From contig CM063502.1 of the NCBI GenBank assembly GCA_032207245.1, positions 141,537,495-141,601,494 on the forward strand: DNA of 64,000 bases, written 5' to 3'. The notes under the pieces were generated by a model. It was not told where the DNA came from. It saw only the letters and a program-made list of their open reading frames with translations, and did not search any database. The translations under genes were made by a program, and so were the position numbers. Positions 1 to 24,366 of this stretch are shown here, piece by piece. The stretch's first letter is position 1. Every line of letters starts with the position of its first letter. The stretch comes from Pardosa pseudoannulata (taxonomy: Eukaryota; Arthropoda; Arachnida; Araneae; Lycosidae).

Positions 1-2
1 GC

Positions 3-167
3 TTTCGGACTTTTAAATGTGCATTATCAAAACGTCGTCCCACAACCCTTACAGGACTCTGGAAAGCTGTACAGGAGGAATGGGATAAAATACCTCTTCT
101 GACACTTCAAAAGGCATTATTATCCTGGAAATTACAGTGTCGTAAGATAGTTCAGAATAAGGGCTAG
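3..167 (+). pseudogene. Tc1-like transposase, C-terminal fragment
   Basis: A frame is open from the window edge to the TAG at 165-167. It encodes about 54 residues including RRPTTLTGLWKAVQEEWDKI, then LLSWKLQCRKI before the stop. This fits the C-terminal end of Tc1/mariner-superfamily DDE transposases, where a W-x-x-I-P motif is followed by a helix ending in an R-rich, C-containing segment before the terminal inverted repeat. The catalytic DDE part would lie to the left, outside the window, so whether the full copy is intact cannot be judged. The protein ends a few residues earlier than is usual for the family (typically RGDHTPY-like), which suggests decay. No clear terminal inverted repeat is seen just downstream. 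Confidence 0.6.
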
Positions 168-1531
168 AAAATAGAACATTTCAAACACAAGAATTTTAAA
201 TTAAAAAAAGTTGCATAAATCTAAACATATTAATGAAATAATATTTTGTTACACAAGAAAAAATTTAAAGTATTTCTATTTAAAGGAGTTGAATATTGAA
301 ATTTGACTATGAATATATTTGTGACCCTTATTTTCTAAGAGTCCTCAGGCTATTTCCCTTCTCGCTCGTGTGTTAATCATGCCCTGAATGGTTACTATAT
401 CTGCATAAGTACTAAAAGTTTCTTACGGTAGTTATGAACTAATTTATATGTTCCTCCTACGAATTTAGTGGGTTAAAATTTTTTTAGCATTAAACTAGTT
501 TAATCTTTATTTCACGGATTTAACAACATGAAATCCAAATATTTTACATCATTTTAAAAATAGAGTTCAACGAAACATCATTTTGGAAATTAAATCTTTA
601 GAATGTGAAATGCAAGAATGAGTATTTAAAGCATATTGTCCCAGATAATTGGTTTGATTTTGGATCTAGAAAACTAAAGTTTATTTGCTTTTTACAAATG
701 CGAAAACATTAATAAGATGATTTGCTGAAAATTAAGTCAGAAAGATTTAAAATAAATTAAAAGCGGGAAACTTTGAAGCGCTCCATTCTCCTAATTAACA
801 AATATTTCGAAAGGATTTATTTTAATGTGTAGGTGGGATCGCCCAATTTGCTCCAAAATAATTCTTTTTCCGGCAGAATCTCTTCCAATAAAACAGTTTA
901 AACCATTAACTACAGTAGTAAATCCATAAGCTTTCAAACATGTAATGTGATTTGAAAGAATCTGAGAAGTTTATTTCTGGTGTTCAGGAATACTTGTACA
1001 GAGTTATCTATTATTTTCTTGGAAGTCTACAAAGTAGAGTTAAGGAAGAAAATTTTGTATTTTAAATATATTTCTTAGTTTCTTCTATATATGATTGATT
1101 ATTTGTATCTATGGAAAGAAAAATTTCGTACTTTTAATTTAGAACACTTTTGTAGAAAATCATATCGATATGTTTAAAAACATCTATTTATGAGAGATAA
1201 TTAAAACACTTTCTTGAATTGTGACAATTGAATAGTCTATGGTAAGTATGGTTTATAGTTAATTTTCCACTCTCTGGGAAAAAGGTACTATGAATTAGCT
1301 TCTAAACTTGGTGCTTTTGCTAATGTCTAGAAATGTAGGAAAGTAGGGCTATAAGACAATCTACCACCTCAAGCATGTATTATAATATTCAATTCTGACT
1401 TTTCTTTAAGTCTATGGACAATAGTATTACCATACCATAACAGTCATGCAAACTCATCTTGTAAGATTGAATATAAAGCCAGAAAACCATACACTGTAAA
1501 ATAACAAAATTTTTGCCTTAATATACCTATT
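168..1531. other. AT-rich non-coding stretch
   Basis: No frame with recognisable protein character, no RNA gene and no structured repeat was seen. Composition is uniformly AT-rich with short homopolymer runs. Confidence 0.6.
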
Positions 1532-1818
1532 TTAACCCCTTAACATATGACGTCAGTCATCTTATGTGCCAAAGTAGACTTTGACGTCTCTTACAGAAGT
1601 CGTGCAGCATTATATTAAATCATAATTTTATACTGTTACTTAATTATTGTACATAAGCATCATGTACAAACTTCATTAAATATCACATTGCAATGCGAAT
1701 TTCAAAATAAAACGTTCTCTTTCTTCTCAACTTTCACAAAATTGTTCAGATGGGACAGAACTAAGTAGCATTTTTTGGACACATAGGATTCCGTTTCATT
1801 TGTATATCAAGGGGTTAA
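1532..1818. mobile_element. piggyBac-like MITE with TTAA target duplication
   Basis: A 279-bp element (1536-1814) is flanked on both sides by TTAA (1532-1535 and 1815-1818), the target duplication typical of piggyBac transposons. The left end reads CCCCTTAACATA and the reverse complement of the right end reads CCCCTTGATATA, so the inverted termini match except for two transitions. Further in, TTATGTGCC on the left pairs loosely with TATGTGTCC on the right. There is no transposase frame, so it is a non-autonomous miniature element. It contains a TGACGTCA palindrome at 1548-1555. The family call rests on TTAA plus CCC termini. Confidence 0.65.
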
Positions 1819-2431
1819 AGAAATCTTTAAAGTTATATCTTATCTATGTCATTAAGTTATGCAACATTTCTTTGAATTCCTTAAATTTTTTTTTCAACTT
1901 AGTCTATCATATATGATACTATCCCCATCCCCAAGAAGACAGTTTCTTGAACACTATATCTAATCTAAGGAATAAAAATCTTCCAATAAAGATATCTGCA
2001 AAATATTTGTCAATTTTGAAAAACTTTTTTCTGGAAAATAGAATTCTTTCACCTGGAAAGAGCAAGATGATTGTTAATACGAAATGTGTTTTGCGATTGA
2101 GGAAATACGATTTGAGGAACATAATTCAAAGTGTCAGTTTTTAATGATCGTATATGGGATATACCACTGCGGCATTCTGCTATGTCGGTTTGGGCTTCCA
2201 GATATCAGATACGATAATCTGGATCTCGAGTGATTCTGTGACTTTACTCGATTCGCAAAATTCAAAGCATTTAGATGGGCCTTCTAAGCATGTTTATATA
2301 TTCAGTAGCCAGTGAGCTTCAAGGCTATCATAAACTACATCCGAAGTAGATTCCATGGCACTATAAGAGTCATAAACTTCGAGTCCACTTCAATTAGTTT
2401 TCAAATTATTAAGTTACAATGACAGTTATAA
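1819..2431. other. Non-coding, GC-richer from about 2160
   Basis: Nothing is recognised. From about 2160 the base composition is less AT-biased than its surroundings, and both strands have stop-free runs of about 40 codons (minus strand around 2150-2280), but no family motif is visible. Confidence 0.5.
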
Positions 2432-2590
2432 ATTTTAAAACTTCTCCATCTGGAAGCCCTAGACATTGAGCGCTTGGAGCCCAAGCTGAAGAGGTACAAC
2501 CACTTGAAAGCCCACCCCAAAGGAAGCCTATATATATGCAATGTACATTTAGAGAAGGAAGGAGATGCTAGCTTGATAACAGCAAAGTAA
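2432..2590 (+). other. Unrecognised coding-like fragment
   Basis: A 52-codon stop-to-stop frame has codon use and residue mix more like protein than the surrounding DNA: charged residues, no poly-F, I or K bias, and the segment LEPKLKRYNHLKAHPKGSLY. It ends at TAA 2588-2590. No start codon or splice site decides its limits, and I do not recognise a family. After the stop, a shifted frame stays open to about 2660. It could be a relic of a transposon gene or a lost host exon. Confidence 0.25.
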
Positions 2591-14689
<12,099 letters not shown>

Positions 14690-15190
14690 GGTACCTCACT
14701 TATATTATTAAACTATCGGAATTTCGGGTAGATAAGTTCAGCGAATAAGCGTTTAAAACTTAAAATGTAACCAGTTTGGCGTTCTGCCGGGTCTACGTAC
14801 CTGAAGGAATTTTATTATTCCTGTGACCAGTTCAAGAATGTTTTTTAACAAAACGTTTTCACTTACCTCCTATTACACAATTTATTCGATTTTGTTTTCA
14901 TACTGTGCCTTACAGTATGATACCGACTTTACGTGCTGTACAGTATCTATTCGTATGCTTAAGTGCCGGAGTCAACTTAGGGAATGGTGTGCGGAGGCCG
15001 GAGTTTACTTATTTTGCTAGGATAATTTAAAGTTAACGAGATATTTCATCGGCTTTGGAAGTCCAAATAAAGAGAATAAGTTTGGTTTGGTTATTAGAAA
15101 TTGCCTTCAGTTTAAATTCGATTGTGAGGGGCGTATACGCCAGTTCGGCTTATCCGATGATAAGTCGCCCGAGGGATAATGAGACTGAGA
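14690..15190. mobile_element. Possible decayed pogo/Tigger-like element
   Basis: The right side, read on the minus strand, begins CAGTCTCATTATCCCTCGGG and continues with a GACTTATCATCGGATAAGC-type stretch. The left side on plus has a related arrangement: ...AATTTCGGGTAGATAAG then CAGCGAATAAGCG. CAGT followed by TTATCC-type sub-terminal motifs is typical of pogo-group inverted repeats. The two ends match only partly, no transposase is recognisable in the roughly 500 bp between them, and the limits are approximate. Confidence 0.3.
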
Positions 15191-15849
15191 CCTTTTAATT
15201 AAAACAGATTGTATGTTTTGTATACGTCATTGAAGCTTATCCGATGAATTTTACCTTTATTTAGATCAATCATCGCGTGTGCGGCATATACGTAGAGCGG
15301 CTTTTTTAAACCAAGTTACGGTAATTAAAACTATGATGGTTGAATTTTAAAGATTTTCAAGTAAAGATCTACATTTTTCTAAAATTTCCAGGCATTATTT
15401 TATGACATCCTTGCAATCTGCTTCGTATTTCTCTTAGTCATTTCTAAAGTAAGCTTTACTAAGTTTTACTTGCGAGAAAAAGCACAAAAAACACAATACT
15501 AATATGCAGCAAAGTAATATTTATCATATGTAAACGCAATCTGATAAATAGATATAAACATTGAATATATAAGTAAATACATTAACAAAATTTTGACGAT
15601 AAAAGTCTAGTAATTAGAACAATTCATGTGACCCATTCAGTACCCCCTTTTTTGAACTATGACGTCAAAGTAAATAGAAAGACTTTATAACGGACGAATA
15701 TATAGTTTGGCTTTTTTTGAAGACTCTTAAGCAAAAAATATTCTTTTTGGTTATTGCTTATCAAAAACCACCATTTTTAATTAAACTAATGGTTAAATTA
15801 AACCAACACTGTTATCTGAGTTTAAATGAACTTAATGGATGTTAAATAA
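15191..15849. other. Non-coding stretch
   Basis: No gene is seen. A TGACGTCA palindrome occurs at 15,660-15,667, outside any transposon I can define. A further AGCTTATCCGATGAA motif near 15,235 resembles the sub-terminal sequence of the preceding relic. Confidence 0.5.
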
Positions 15850-16977
15850 TCTATATAATAAAAATGAATTTGTGTGTGTCTGTCTGTCTGTATGTATGTA
15901 CTCAATAGACTCAAAAACTATCCATCCAATCGCCGTGAAAATTTGGGAAATGTTTAGGTATATCCCTGGGAAGGTTTTTGTAAATTTTCAACGTTCGAAA
16001 TTCATTCCTTCCCCCTTTTTCGAGCATTTCATGTCATTATTCCAAGCATTATTTCCCCGGTTAAACGCAAACGATTAAGTTTTTAATTTATCGCATCATA
16101 TCTAAGGGAAAGAAGCAATATTTCTAGCAATGTGACGTCATCCCAAGTAATTGTTTTAAACGCAGTTTTCCACGGTTAAAAGCAGGAGATTAAAATGTTC
16201 AATTCATCACATAATAAATAGGCGAAAATGATATTTTTCTATCATTATGACGTCATTCATTTAAATATTTCATTTATTCATTTCTTATTTTATATTATTT
16301 AAAATCGTCTGCTTAGTATCTATTCGATTTGAACTGAAATTTGAGATATAAAGTGATTCACTTTCATTTCTATGTGACGCAAATTATAGCATTTTTATAT
16401 GAGAACTAATTTTAAATTTAATTCTTGGTTCATTTTTGTGTTACAATGAAATGCATATCAACAATATTCTAAGTACAAAAAGTACAAATTTCAGTGACTC
16501 TCATGGCCAAATAAAACCTATCATTTTATATAGTTATCTTCATATTCATATGGTTGTCGATATGAATGTGTGTTTCTGTTTCATACAAAACTACGTGGTT
16601 TGTCATAAATTTCCTTAATTTTGGAAAACATTTATTACTACCAACAAAATTAGCACTGTTGCTGTCAAAACCTGTGCTTCCTATTCTATCACGTAATATG
16701 GCAAGATCTGTTAACTTTGCTAATCAACGTACAGTAGTAATACAGTAATGCAATTTAGGTTAAGCTTATATTTTACAATAAAAGAAGTTTGAGCAAATTT
16801 AATATAAGACAAATTCGATTAAAAACTGAATAATGTTACAATACGCTTATGATAGAAATATATATATTATGACTCGAACTGAACTGTGACGAATTTAGAG
16901 AGTTATTCACGAAAAATAATCTTTGTTTAAAAGTAATATATTAAGTTCGCCGTAGCGAAGCACGGGCAAATTGCTAG
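15850..16977 (+). mobile_element. Non-autonomous Helitron 1 (1,128 bp)
   Basis: The element starts TCTATATAATAAAAATG after A (15,849) and ends GCAAATTGCTAG before T (16,978). These are the Helitron hallmarks: 5' TC, 3' CTRR, insertion between A and T, and no target duplication. A hairpin, CCGTAGCGAAGCACGG (16,950-16,965), lies 12 bases before the end, as expected for the Helitron 3' terminator. The 5' region has a TGTC/TGTA-rich tract and an ATCCAATCGCCGTGAAAATT motif. No Rep/helicase gene is present, so it depends on an autonomous partner. It carries TGACGTCA at 16,133-16,140 and 16,248-16,255. A weakly protein-like frame at 16,566-16,748 has no recognised function. Confidence 0.85.
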
Positions 16978-18970
16978 TCTGGATATAAAATTGAATTAAA
17001 TCCTGAATGGAAGACTTCTACGGAATTTGTAACAGTGATCTCAAAATTTAGATACAAATATCAGAAAATGCTTTAACTATCTAAGATTTGTCAGAGTTCG
17101 GACTATTGTAAAGGTATTTTCCTGAGAGTGTCACATTTACTTTTTATAACACTATTTTAAATATTCAAACTTTAATATAAAAAATTAAATCTTTACGCAT
17201 GCTTTAACTAGCATATAATTTTAACTCTATTTTTAAGGTTAAACTCTCAATTTTTTAAGTCCAAATTATTAAAGAGAAGCTAAAATGTATACATTATTAT
17301 TATTAACGAACGAAGATATTCAAAAAGCAAACAAACCAAAAAGGTAAAATAAAAGCAATATATATACAATACAGCCATTACATGCGTTTTCAAGAAAAAA
17401 CACAAACTTATGCCATCTACGAATTGCTAGAAACCTGAAAATTTTATATGACAAATTTGTCCATTGAAAGCAAGAAATGCTATGTTAAAATTTTGTTTTG
17501 TTTCTACAGATTTCTATGTTGAACGAAATCATTTCTATACTGAAAGAATGCATTTGAAGTTTATAAATTACGATGCTGTTTCTAATTTTAATAATAACAA
17601 GGTATTTTCTTTTAAAAATATAAGTAATTTTGTTACATAATGGTAACATCATCATCTTTGGAAATGACAGCATTTCTGAACATGATGATTTAAAAAAGTA
17701 CAACTGTTATATTTTTCTCACTCCACTTTAGTTATTTTTATCACTACTTTTAAAAAAGCGAAACCAAATCTTTTTTCTTTACCCAGTTTATATACATTAA
17801 AAAAACTTCATTCAAATTGTTTCAAGATGTTTTTATTTTTATCCAGTATAAGCGTACCTGCGTAAGAAATCCTCTTTTACAAGAGAGCCAATTTGTGATA
17901 TCCAAATAAAAATGATTCAAGACCTTTGATAGAAATCAGTACTTTTTCTGTTTTATTGATGAAATTACTGCACAGGATGAATTTCAACAATATAATGATC
18001 TGTTTGAATATTTTTTGTTTTATTTATTTCTCTGTGAAATAAATTTATTTATGTTGACTAACGACATATTTCGCGGATATGACATTGAAATTTTTTTATT
18101 CGTGGTACTATTTCATCTACATGTGTGAAATTTATAATTTAGATACACACCGAAGAATGAATTCATTTATCAAAGCTATCTTTGGGATAAAATTATAAAG
18201 TCAGAGTTTTAAGGGAAATACTGCTTTTCTCAAAAAGATTTCATACATATTTCGATTTTAGCGATAGTGGAAGAGAAGCATTATTCAAGCGACCCTTAAT
18301 TAAATGCAATTTATTATACCGCTAAATGACAAAAAGTTAATTTCTATCCTGAATTTCCCACAACTACATGTAATATTTTCATAAATCTACTCGATAGAGG
18401 AGATTTCCATATGGACGCCTTATTATGCATTTAATTTTGAGAAGCTGAGAAATTGCATGCTTAGTTGTTATGGAAATTGAAACTAATTTTATGATCTTAC
18501 AGCCTATATTACTTCCTAATGGCTAGAAATTTTATTCTCTTATTCAATTTCAAACAAACATATTATAGTCTGATATATATTATAGTCTGACAACTACTCT
18601 TACTTTTAGTACTAAAAGAAGAGAACAAAGGTGTAGCACCACTTATCTTCTATTTTTTTTCAATATCTACTACCTACCTACCTATCCACCAGTCAGTGCA
18701 ATATTTGTTTAGATTGTAAATTTCGTGAATTCCAGTTGTAGTTCAACCACCCTTGATTTACAATATGAAGTTAATTGTTAAATGTGAAACAATTTTGTGA
18801 AAAGGACATCGAATTTTTTATTTCAGGTGTCAAAACTTGACTTTGTTGCAACTCCTTCATTTTATTTTAGAAGAGAAGTTGAAGTGTTATTAAAAGATTC
18901 CTTCAATTTTAAAACTTTCTATATAACAAAAATAAGTACTAATATCAATGATGTACAAAATTAATCCCAG
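16978..18970. other. AT-rich non-coding stretch
   Basis: No gene or transposon end recognised. A short CTAC/CCTA repeat lies near 18,669-18,690. Confidence 0.55.
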
Positions 18971-19011
18971 ACTCATGAAGTTTATACTATGAAATACCAA
19001 ACTTCATGAGT
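18971..19011. repeat. 13-bp perfect inverted repeat (hairpin)
   Basis: ACTCATGAAGTTT (18,971-18,983) and its exact complement AAACTTCATGAGT (18,999-19,011) are separated by 15 bases. It lies 32 bp upstream of the mariner-type remnant, so it may belong to that element, but no matching copy is seen on the other side. Confidence 0.85.
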
Positions 19012-19043
19012 TATCATATGATAATAAGCGGAATATTCTGTGG

Positions 19044-19320
19044 GCCTTGTTCATCATGTTCTATGTTCGTCAATACCATAACAATGAACTTCCACATCGC
19101 TGGATTGGACGTGTTGTTGAGGAAGACCTAGCTTTGTTCCCTTGGTCCCCCCAGGTCATCTAAAGGCTTGCGACTCTTTAGGGGTACTCTTTTGTATAAG
19201 TACCTCCTCCCCCTCAAAAAATATTAGAAGAGCTCAAAGAACAAATCAGTGCTGCAGTGATGATCCTTGACAAGATGACGTTAAAAATCATAGAATCACA
19301 GGTTCAACTATCGTTTAGAT
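19044..19320 (+). pseudogene. Tc1/mariner-superfamily transposase remnant (C-terminal part)
   Basis: One frame (19,044-19,163) encodes VRQYHNNELPHRWIGR followed by an acidic stretch and LFPWSPQV, then TAA. This matches the part of mariner-type DDE transposases that reads Y-L-N-N/L-P-x-R-W-I-G-R then W-P-P-R-S-P-D-L-T. In other frames the expected continuation follows: GYSF.. and PPPP, then a leucine- and lysine-rich LEELKEQISAAV segment (about 19,220-19,260). At least two in-frame stops and several frame changes show the copy is dead. The N-terminal helix-turn-helix half is not seen upstream. Family placement is from memory of the motif pattern. Confidence 0.6.
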
Positions 19321-20512
19321 TCATAGGTTCTCAAACTTTTTTAGTCACGAATTTCAAATTCAATGCGTAGCACTGAATTTCTCCCCACAGATATATACTA
19401 TATATAACAAATTTAACAACAAAATTGCATTGTCAATAGAAGGTAGTTTCGTCATTTAAGCCTGCAGAGCTTAATATTCCACTGTTTGTTTTATCCGCTA
19501 ATTTTTCATTAGAACAGAAAACACACAAGTTTGAAAATAAATATGGGGCAAATATTGCAAATCCACAATTTGTTATGCTATTAATTTAGTATTATCACAC
19601 CCTGAGCATAAAATCTCATAATATTTTTGACCCATTTTGTTCGTGAAAGATAGTCTTAGTTTTCATCTTTATGTTTGATAAAAAATACATTTTTTAAATT
19701 TTAAATATTTCCAAACTTTTCAAGGAGTACAGAGAAGAGTTTTGCGGAGTACCAAAAGTTCGGAGGAGCACATTTTGATAAACTCTTATTTAGATGTGTG
19801 TCGAGTGACCAGAAAATTTAGTTTACCATTATTTTCATACACCACTCATATTTAAAAGTATAATACTTTTGAATATACTGCATTTTGAACATCAATGATT
19901 TTTTTAAAATTAGACCTGTATTATTAAGATATTAAAACTAATAAAATATATATACATCCTTTTTTGAACTTCAAAAATAACTCTTGAATTTTGTATTCTA
20001 CATACAAACAGTTCGCACCCATTATTTATTTCACAATTTCCCTAAAGATTTTTTTTCTTATTCAAAACTTACTGACATTAATACAACAATTTTTTAACAT
20101 TTTCAATTAAATATATTCCTACCGTTGAAAAAACCTTAATTTGCTCATTTATTGGTATTAACTTCTTCGAAGAGTCTATTGTTGCTCCTCATGCATTTTA
20201 AGGGGCGATAGTACCTTTCAAGCTGAAATATCTGCATTATAACAGCCTATCTTTGAATCAATATAAAGTAAAATGTCATGATCTGTTGAAATGAAATTTT
20301 TACAAGATTACTAATAACGGTCTAACTTTATAAACACTAGTTGAAGTACCTGGCCTTGCTCAGGTTCAGGTAAATAATAAAGCAGGAATGTAATTAAAGG
20401 TAAGTATTCAAGATAACTGAGAATTCATTATATTCATAGTTCTACCATTCTCTTCAGAAACAAAAAGACTTTTGTTTCAGCCAACCATAGAGAAACCAAC
20501 TGGCCCTAAAAC
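19321..20512. other. AT-rich non-coding stretch with one dispersed repeat copy
   Basis: No gene seen. AAGGGGCGATAGTACCTTTC near 20,200, followed by ATTATAACAGC, is related to the tandem units at 24.4-25.3 kb. Confidence 0.5.
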
Positions 20513-20585
20513 CACTCTTCTTTCTTTATCATTGTCCGTCTTCCGCGCCACCTAGTAGCGGCCAGTGGAACAAAGACGAAGAGTG
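20513..20585. repeat. GC-richer inverted repeat with a CTCF-like motif
   Basis: CACTCTTC (20,513-20,520) and GAAGAGTG (20,578-20,585) are exact complements, and the similarity extends inward through a TTTCTTT/AAAGAC stretch. Between them the minus strand reads CTACTAGGTGGCGC (20,545-20,558), matching 13 of 14 positions of the general animal CTCF core CCASYAGRKGGCRS. Binding is inferred only. Confidence 0.4.
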
Positions 20586-23500
20586 TCTTCACTAATCACC
20601 AGCTCCCAAAAGAAAAGTTTCTGGCTATCACCTCATTTTCAAGGCCATGTATGAAAGTTTCCGTGGTAATATTAGATGCGTCTAGAAATTCCGCAGCGAA
20701 TGAGTCCTAACATTAATAGGGAGGAGAGGAAGAAACTTGGTTTCTCCCCTTTGGGTACTAAGTCCAGAATACAAAAACCCTCCTTAGGGACTCTTTTTAG
20801 CTAAAGGGGCGTGTAAACAGTTGTTTTATATGCTTTCTAACAGCTTAAATCTATTTCTGTTGTCAAATTTAACCTATTTTCAATCTTAGGTTTTGTAAAT
20901 GGGGAAAAATCGTCAAAATGGTACTTTTAACGGACCTATCATAATGACCCACTTCCAGTGGTCTGAGAAAAAAAAAATTCATTTGACCAAAGTTTTAGAG
21001 AATCAAATTTACAATCAGCTACGTGATCTCATAATTTTTCTAAAGTCCTTAGTTTTCGAACTATAGGGGCCTAAAGGAGGGATTTCAAAATTGAGTTTTT
21101 TATTGTGTTGTAGCTGAAGAAAGGGATTGCTTCATCTTCGGAATAAAGATATTTACTGATACTTTTCGGTGAGAAAAAGATAATAAGCTCTTTTCTTTAG
21201 GTTGAGTCCGTACTTTGTTCAAGGTGGAAAACCACAGAAAAAAATCTTCAAAACGGAGGAAAAATTGGAGGTTTGTTGACATTTACACTTTTTTCACATA
21301 TATAACAGCAGTATATTTAAAAAATTTTGAGATCATGGGCAGCTTCTGGCCCTAAGAAACCTGTATACCATATTTGGTCATATTGAGATCAGTAGTTTGG
21401 ATGCCTATAGCTGTGGCATTCATAGCGATAAACGCACTGACAATGGTTTTAGTTTTGTTGTATGGAACAATACATTCAAGAAAACATAAAATATATGCAT
21501 GAAGTAAAAAATCTGATCTCTGGCCGAATGTGTAGGTAAGCCGCTGTATGTTTTTTAGCTAAAAAAATCTTTAAAAAAGTATACTTCTTGATATGCTAAA
21601 AAATATTTTAACCTAGGATGATATTAAAAACTTCATTCTAAAAGCAACAGAAGTTTTTATTTTATGATGAATCGTGAAAAAAACTGTTATAATGAAGATT
21701 TTAATTCCCGAAAAGTACTATAAGCCCCTTATGTGAGGGACAAATTATAATTATTCTAAACTACATTTCTCCCCAAAAAGTACTTTCAATAAAAGAAAAT
21801 ACATTTTGATCAACATATTTTATAATATACATAATTATATGAACATTTCTCAGATTAGTGAGATATTTAGATACATATTTTTGTATTGAAGCTTGAAATT
21901 GATAACAACTCATTTACAAGACATTTACCTATTAGTCCTGTTTAAAGGCGTTTGGTAAAATAATTTTTTAAAGACGCTTTCAAAAAAGAATTTTTTCCGT
22001 ATAGTAGCTTTATTGTAAAGTTTATTCTTATATTAGAATGGAATAACTCAAACTCTAATTAAATAAATTTATTAATTATTATTAACCCATATAATATAGA
22101 AGTAAATATATTATATGTAGGCAAGATATGCTAAGTAAAGACTAATGTTGACTACGGAGATCCTGCCTGTAAATAATTCCTAGTGTATTCTGAATGTATT
22201 CTAATCTTCTTCACCGCAGGTTACGGTGGAACAGAATATATGAAATTGACTTTTTTGAAGACAATGATAACTTTTGGGTTATCTTGCAAATATTTTATAA
22301 TTCAGATGTATCTAGTTTTGTAGAATAAACAATATTATTTATATGCTAGTTCGGTTTGTAGAAAATAAGTGAGCGTACAAGGGTTTTCTCAGTCGATTTA
22401 GAAGTTACATATACATTTTTGCATAGACATTCTATAAACATGAAGGAATTTCAGTTCTCTGCTTCCCTTTTTTCATGCAATAACAAATCTTCAAGATTAA
22501 TGTTAATGGATACGAGGAGAAATGTGTTGATGGTTCGCATGTAATATAAAAATATAGAAATGAAAACAGTTAAAGAGCTTAAGGTAAAAAAAGCTTTTTG
22601 TTAGAAAATGGTAAAAAGAAATGTCTATTAATATCCAATACTTATCTTATGACTAAAAACTATGCGTAGGCACAAAGAAAACAATGAAAAGATTTGATAT
22701 TTAAAGACCAAGAAAAATGTAGCACGTTTGGATACTTAAAATATTTTATTATCTTCTTAATATACGAGTTAATGCTGTTGCATAACTAAAATTGATGGAA
22801 ATGAATATAAATATTAGGGATAAACATCTGTGACACTTTTAACTTTGATAAAATTATATGAAATATTTTGAAATTTTTAAGATAAAATAACTTTATTTCG
22901 TCATCAATTTTCCATTCAATGTGTAAACGTAAGATTTCAATAGAACATTTTACATATGTTTCATTTCAATATTAATTATCACATCACGTTTAATGAAATT
23001 AAACATCAAAAAGACTTCTGATTATTAAATGATAAATATTCACAATAGGTTAGCAATTGTTACTTTACCGGAAGCGTTGACTAAAAGAAAAAGTATAATT
23101 TGAGCTATTTTCTTAGGATTTATTTTATTTTTACAGCTCATATTTCATTTAGATATTTGATTTGTTTTGTAATTTATTCCTTTTTGGAAGCTAGGCATCT
23201 AAAAGGTTTACGTTTGGCTACTGAATGTGTACTTATATGAAAATATTTAATTTATATGTAATAAAATTGTTTTGTCAGTTCCGAGTGAATATTTTTTTAG
23301 AATTAAAATTAACTTTTAATTTTCATCTTTAATGAAGTATAGTAACGTAATTTTCCTATAAAATGGTTTTAGGAATGCATCTCATTTAGGCAAAAGTGTG
23401 AATCTTAAAATTTTCAAAGGAGAGCTTAAAAAAATTAGCTTCCAATGTTCTACTTATTAACTAATTTAGGACAATTTATATAAAAAAACATATTTTATGA

Positions 23501-24366
23501 GCACTAGTGATCTATGCATAAATAAAGAAATCCTTCGAAAATCATATTATAACTAAATCTTATACTTAATATAGACAAAACTTTAAATCAGTATTACTGA
23601 TATATTTTATGAAATTATTTTTAACTAAAATAGTTTAACAAGGTTTTCTGTTATAATTTGCTATAAATAATTTAATATTTTCCAATTTTACTTTACTAGC
23701 TGCGGCTTAAATATTCCTCTTGGAAAACTAACTTCCTGATCATGAGCTCACTTTAAAATACGGAAATAAGAGTTTTTGAGAAAAATTATAAAATCTTTCA
23801 CTTTTTAACTTAATTGTAGAATAATATTCACTCTGCTCTGTTTCTTTAGTGAGACATCTGTATGCGAGAATAGAAGCGTTCATTATAAATATTCATAGTA
23901 TACTATATTTCTATTCATCATTTAGAAAGTGAAACACTTAAACTTCACAAATAAAGAATATACTTTTATGAGATCACCGAGAATGATTCTGAAACATCTG
24001 CTAAGAAAATCAAATTCGTGGAAAAGAAGTACGATGGAATCTTTCTCCGAATACGCCGACTGACAAGTGTATCTGGAAACTGCACCTAATATAAACGAGT
24101 CCCAGCTAAATTCAAGAAGACTTTCAAACAAGAGACATCTCAATTAGAGTGATGACGTCTTTAGATCTCTAATGCGTCGGCTACTCTAAAAGGGGTTACG
24201 AAAGAAAAAACAAAAATGTGCCTTCGCCCCCCACTCGCGACCTTTTTCACGAATTCGACAGTTTTTTTGCTTTCTTTTTTGCACACATCCGCTCGAAAAA
24301 AGAATCAAATGACCGTGCACAGGTGTCTCATAATGCTCGCTGTTTAGAAATATAACTAAGAAAGAA
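20586..24366. other. Mostly AT-rich non-coding stretch; small GC-richer patches
   Basis: No gene is recognised. A 44-codon plus-strand frame at about 23,953-24,084 (containing SAKKIKFVEKKYDG) lies in a GC-richer patch that continues to about 24,330. It has no clear splice signals, and an overlapping minus-strand frame also exists. Confidence 0.45.

Noticed and set aside
15882..15900. TGTC/TGTA short repeat considered as a CRISPR-like or minisatellite array
   Set aside because: It is a simple repeat within the Helitron 5' end, with no spacers.
15839..16078. 79-residue plus-strand frame at the Helitron 1 5' end
   Set aside because: It reads the 5' terminal non-coding region of the Helitron, including its TGTC repeat, and starts before the element boundary.
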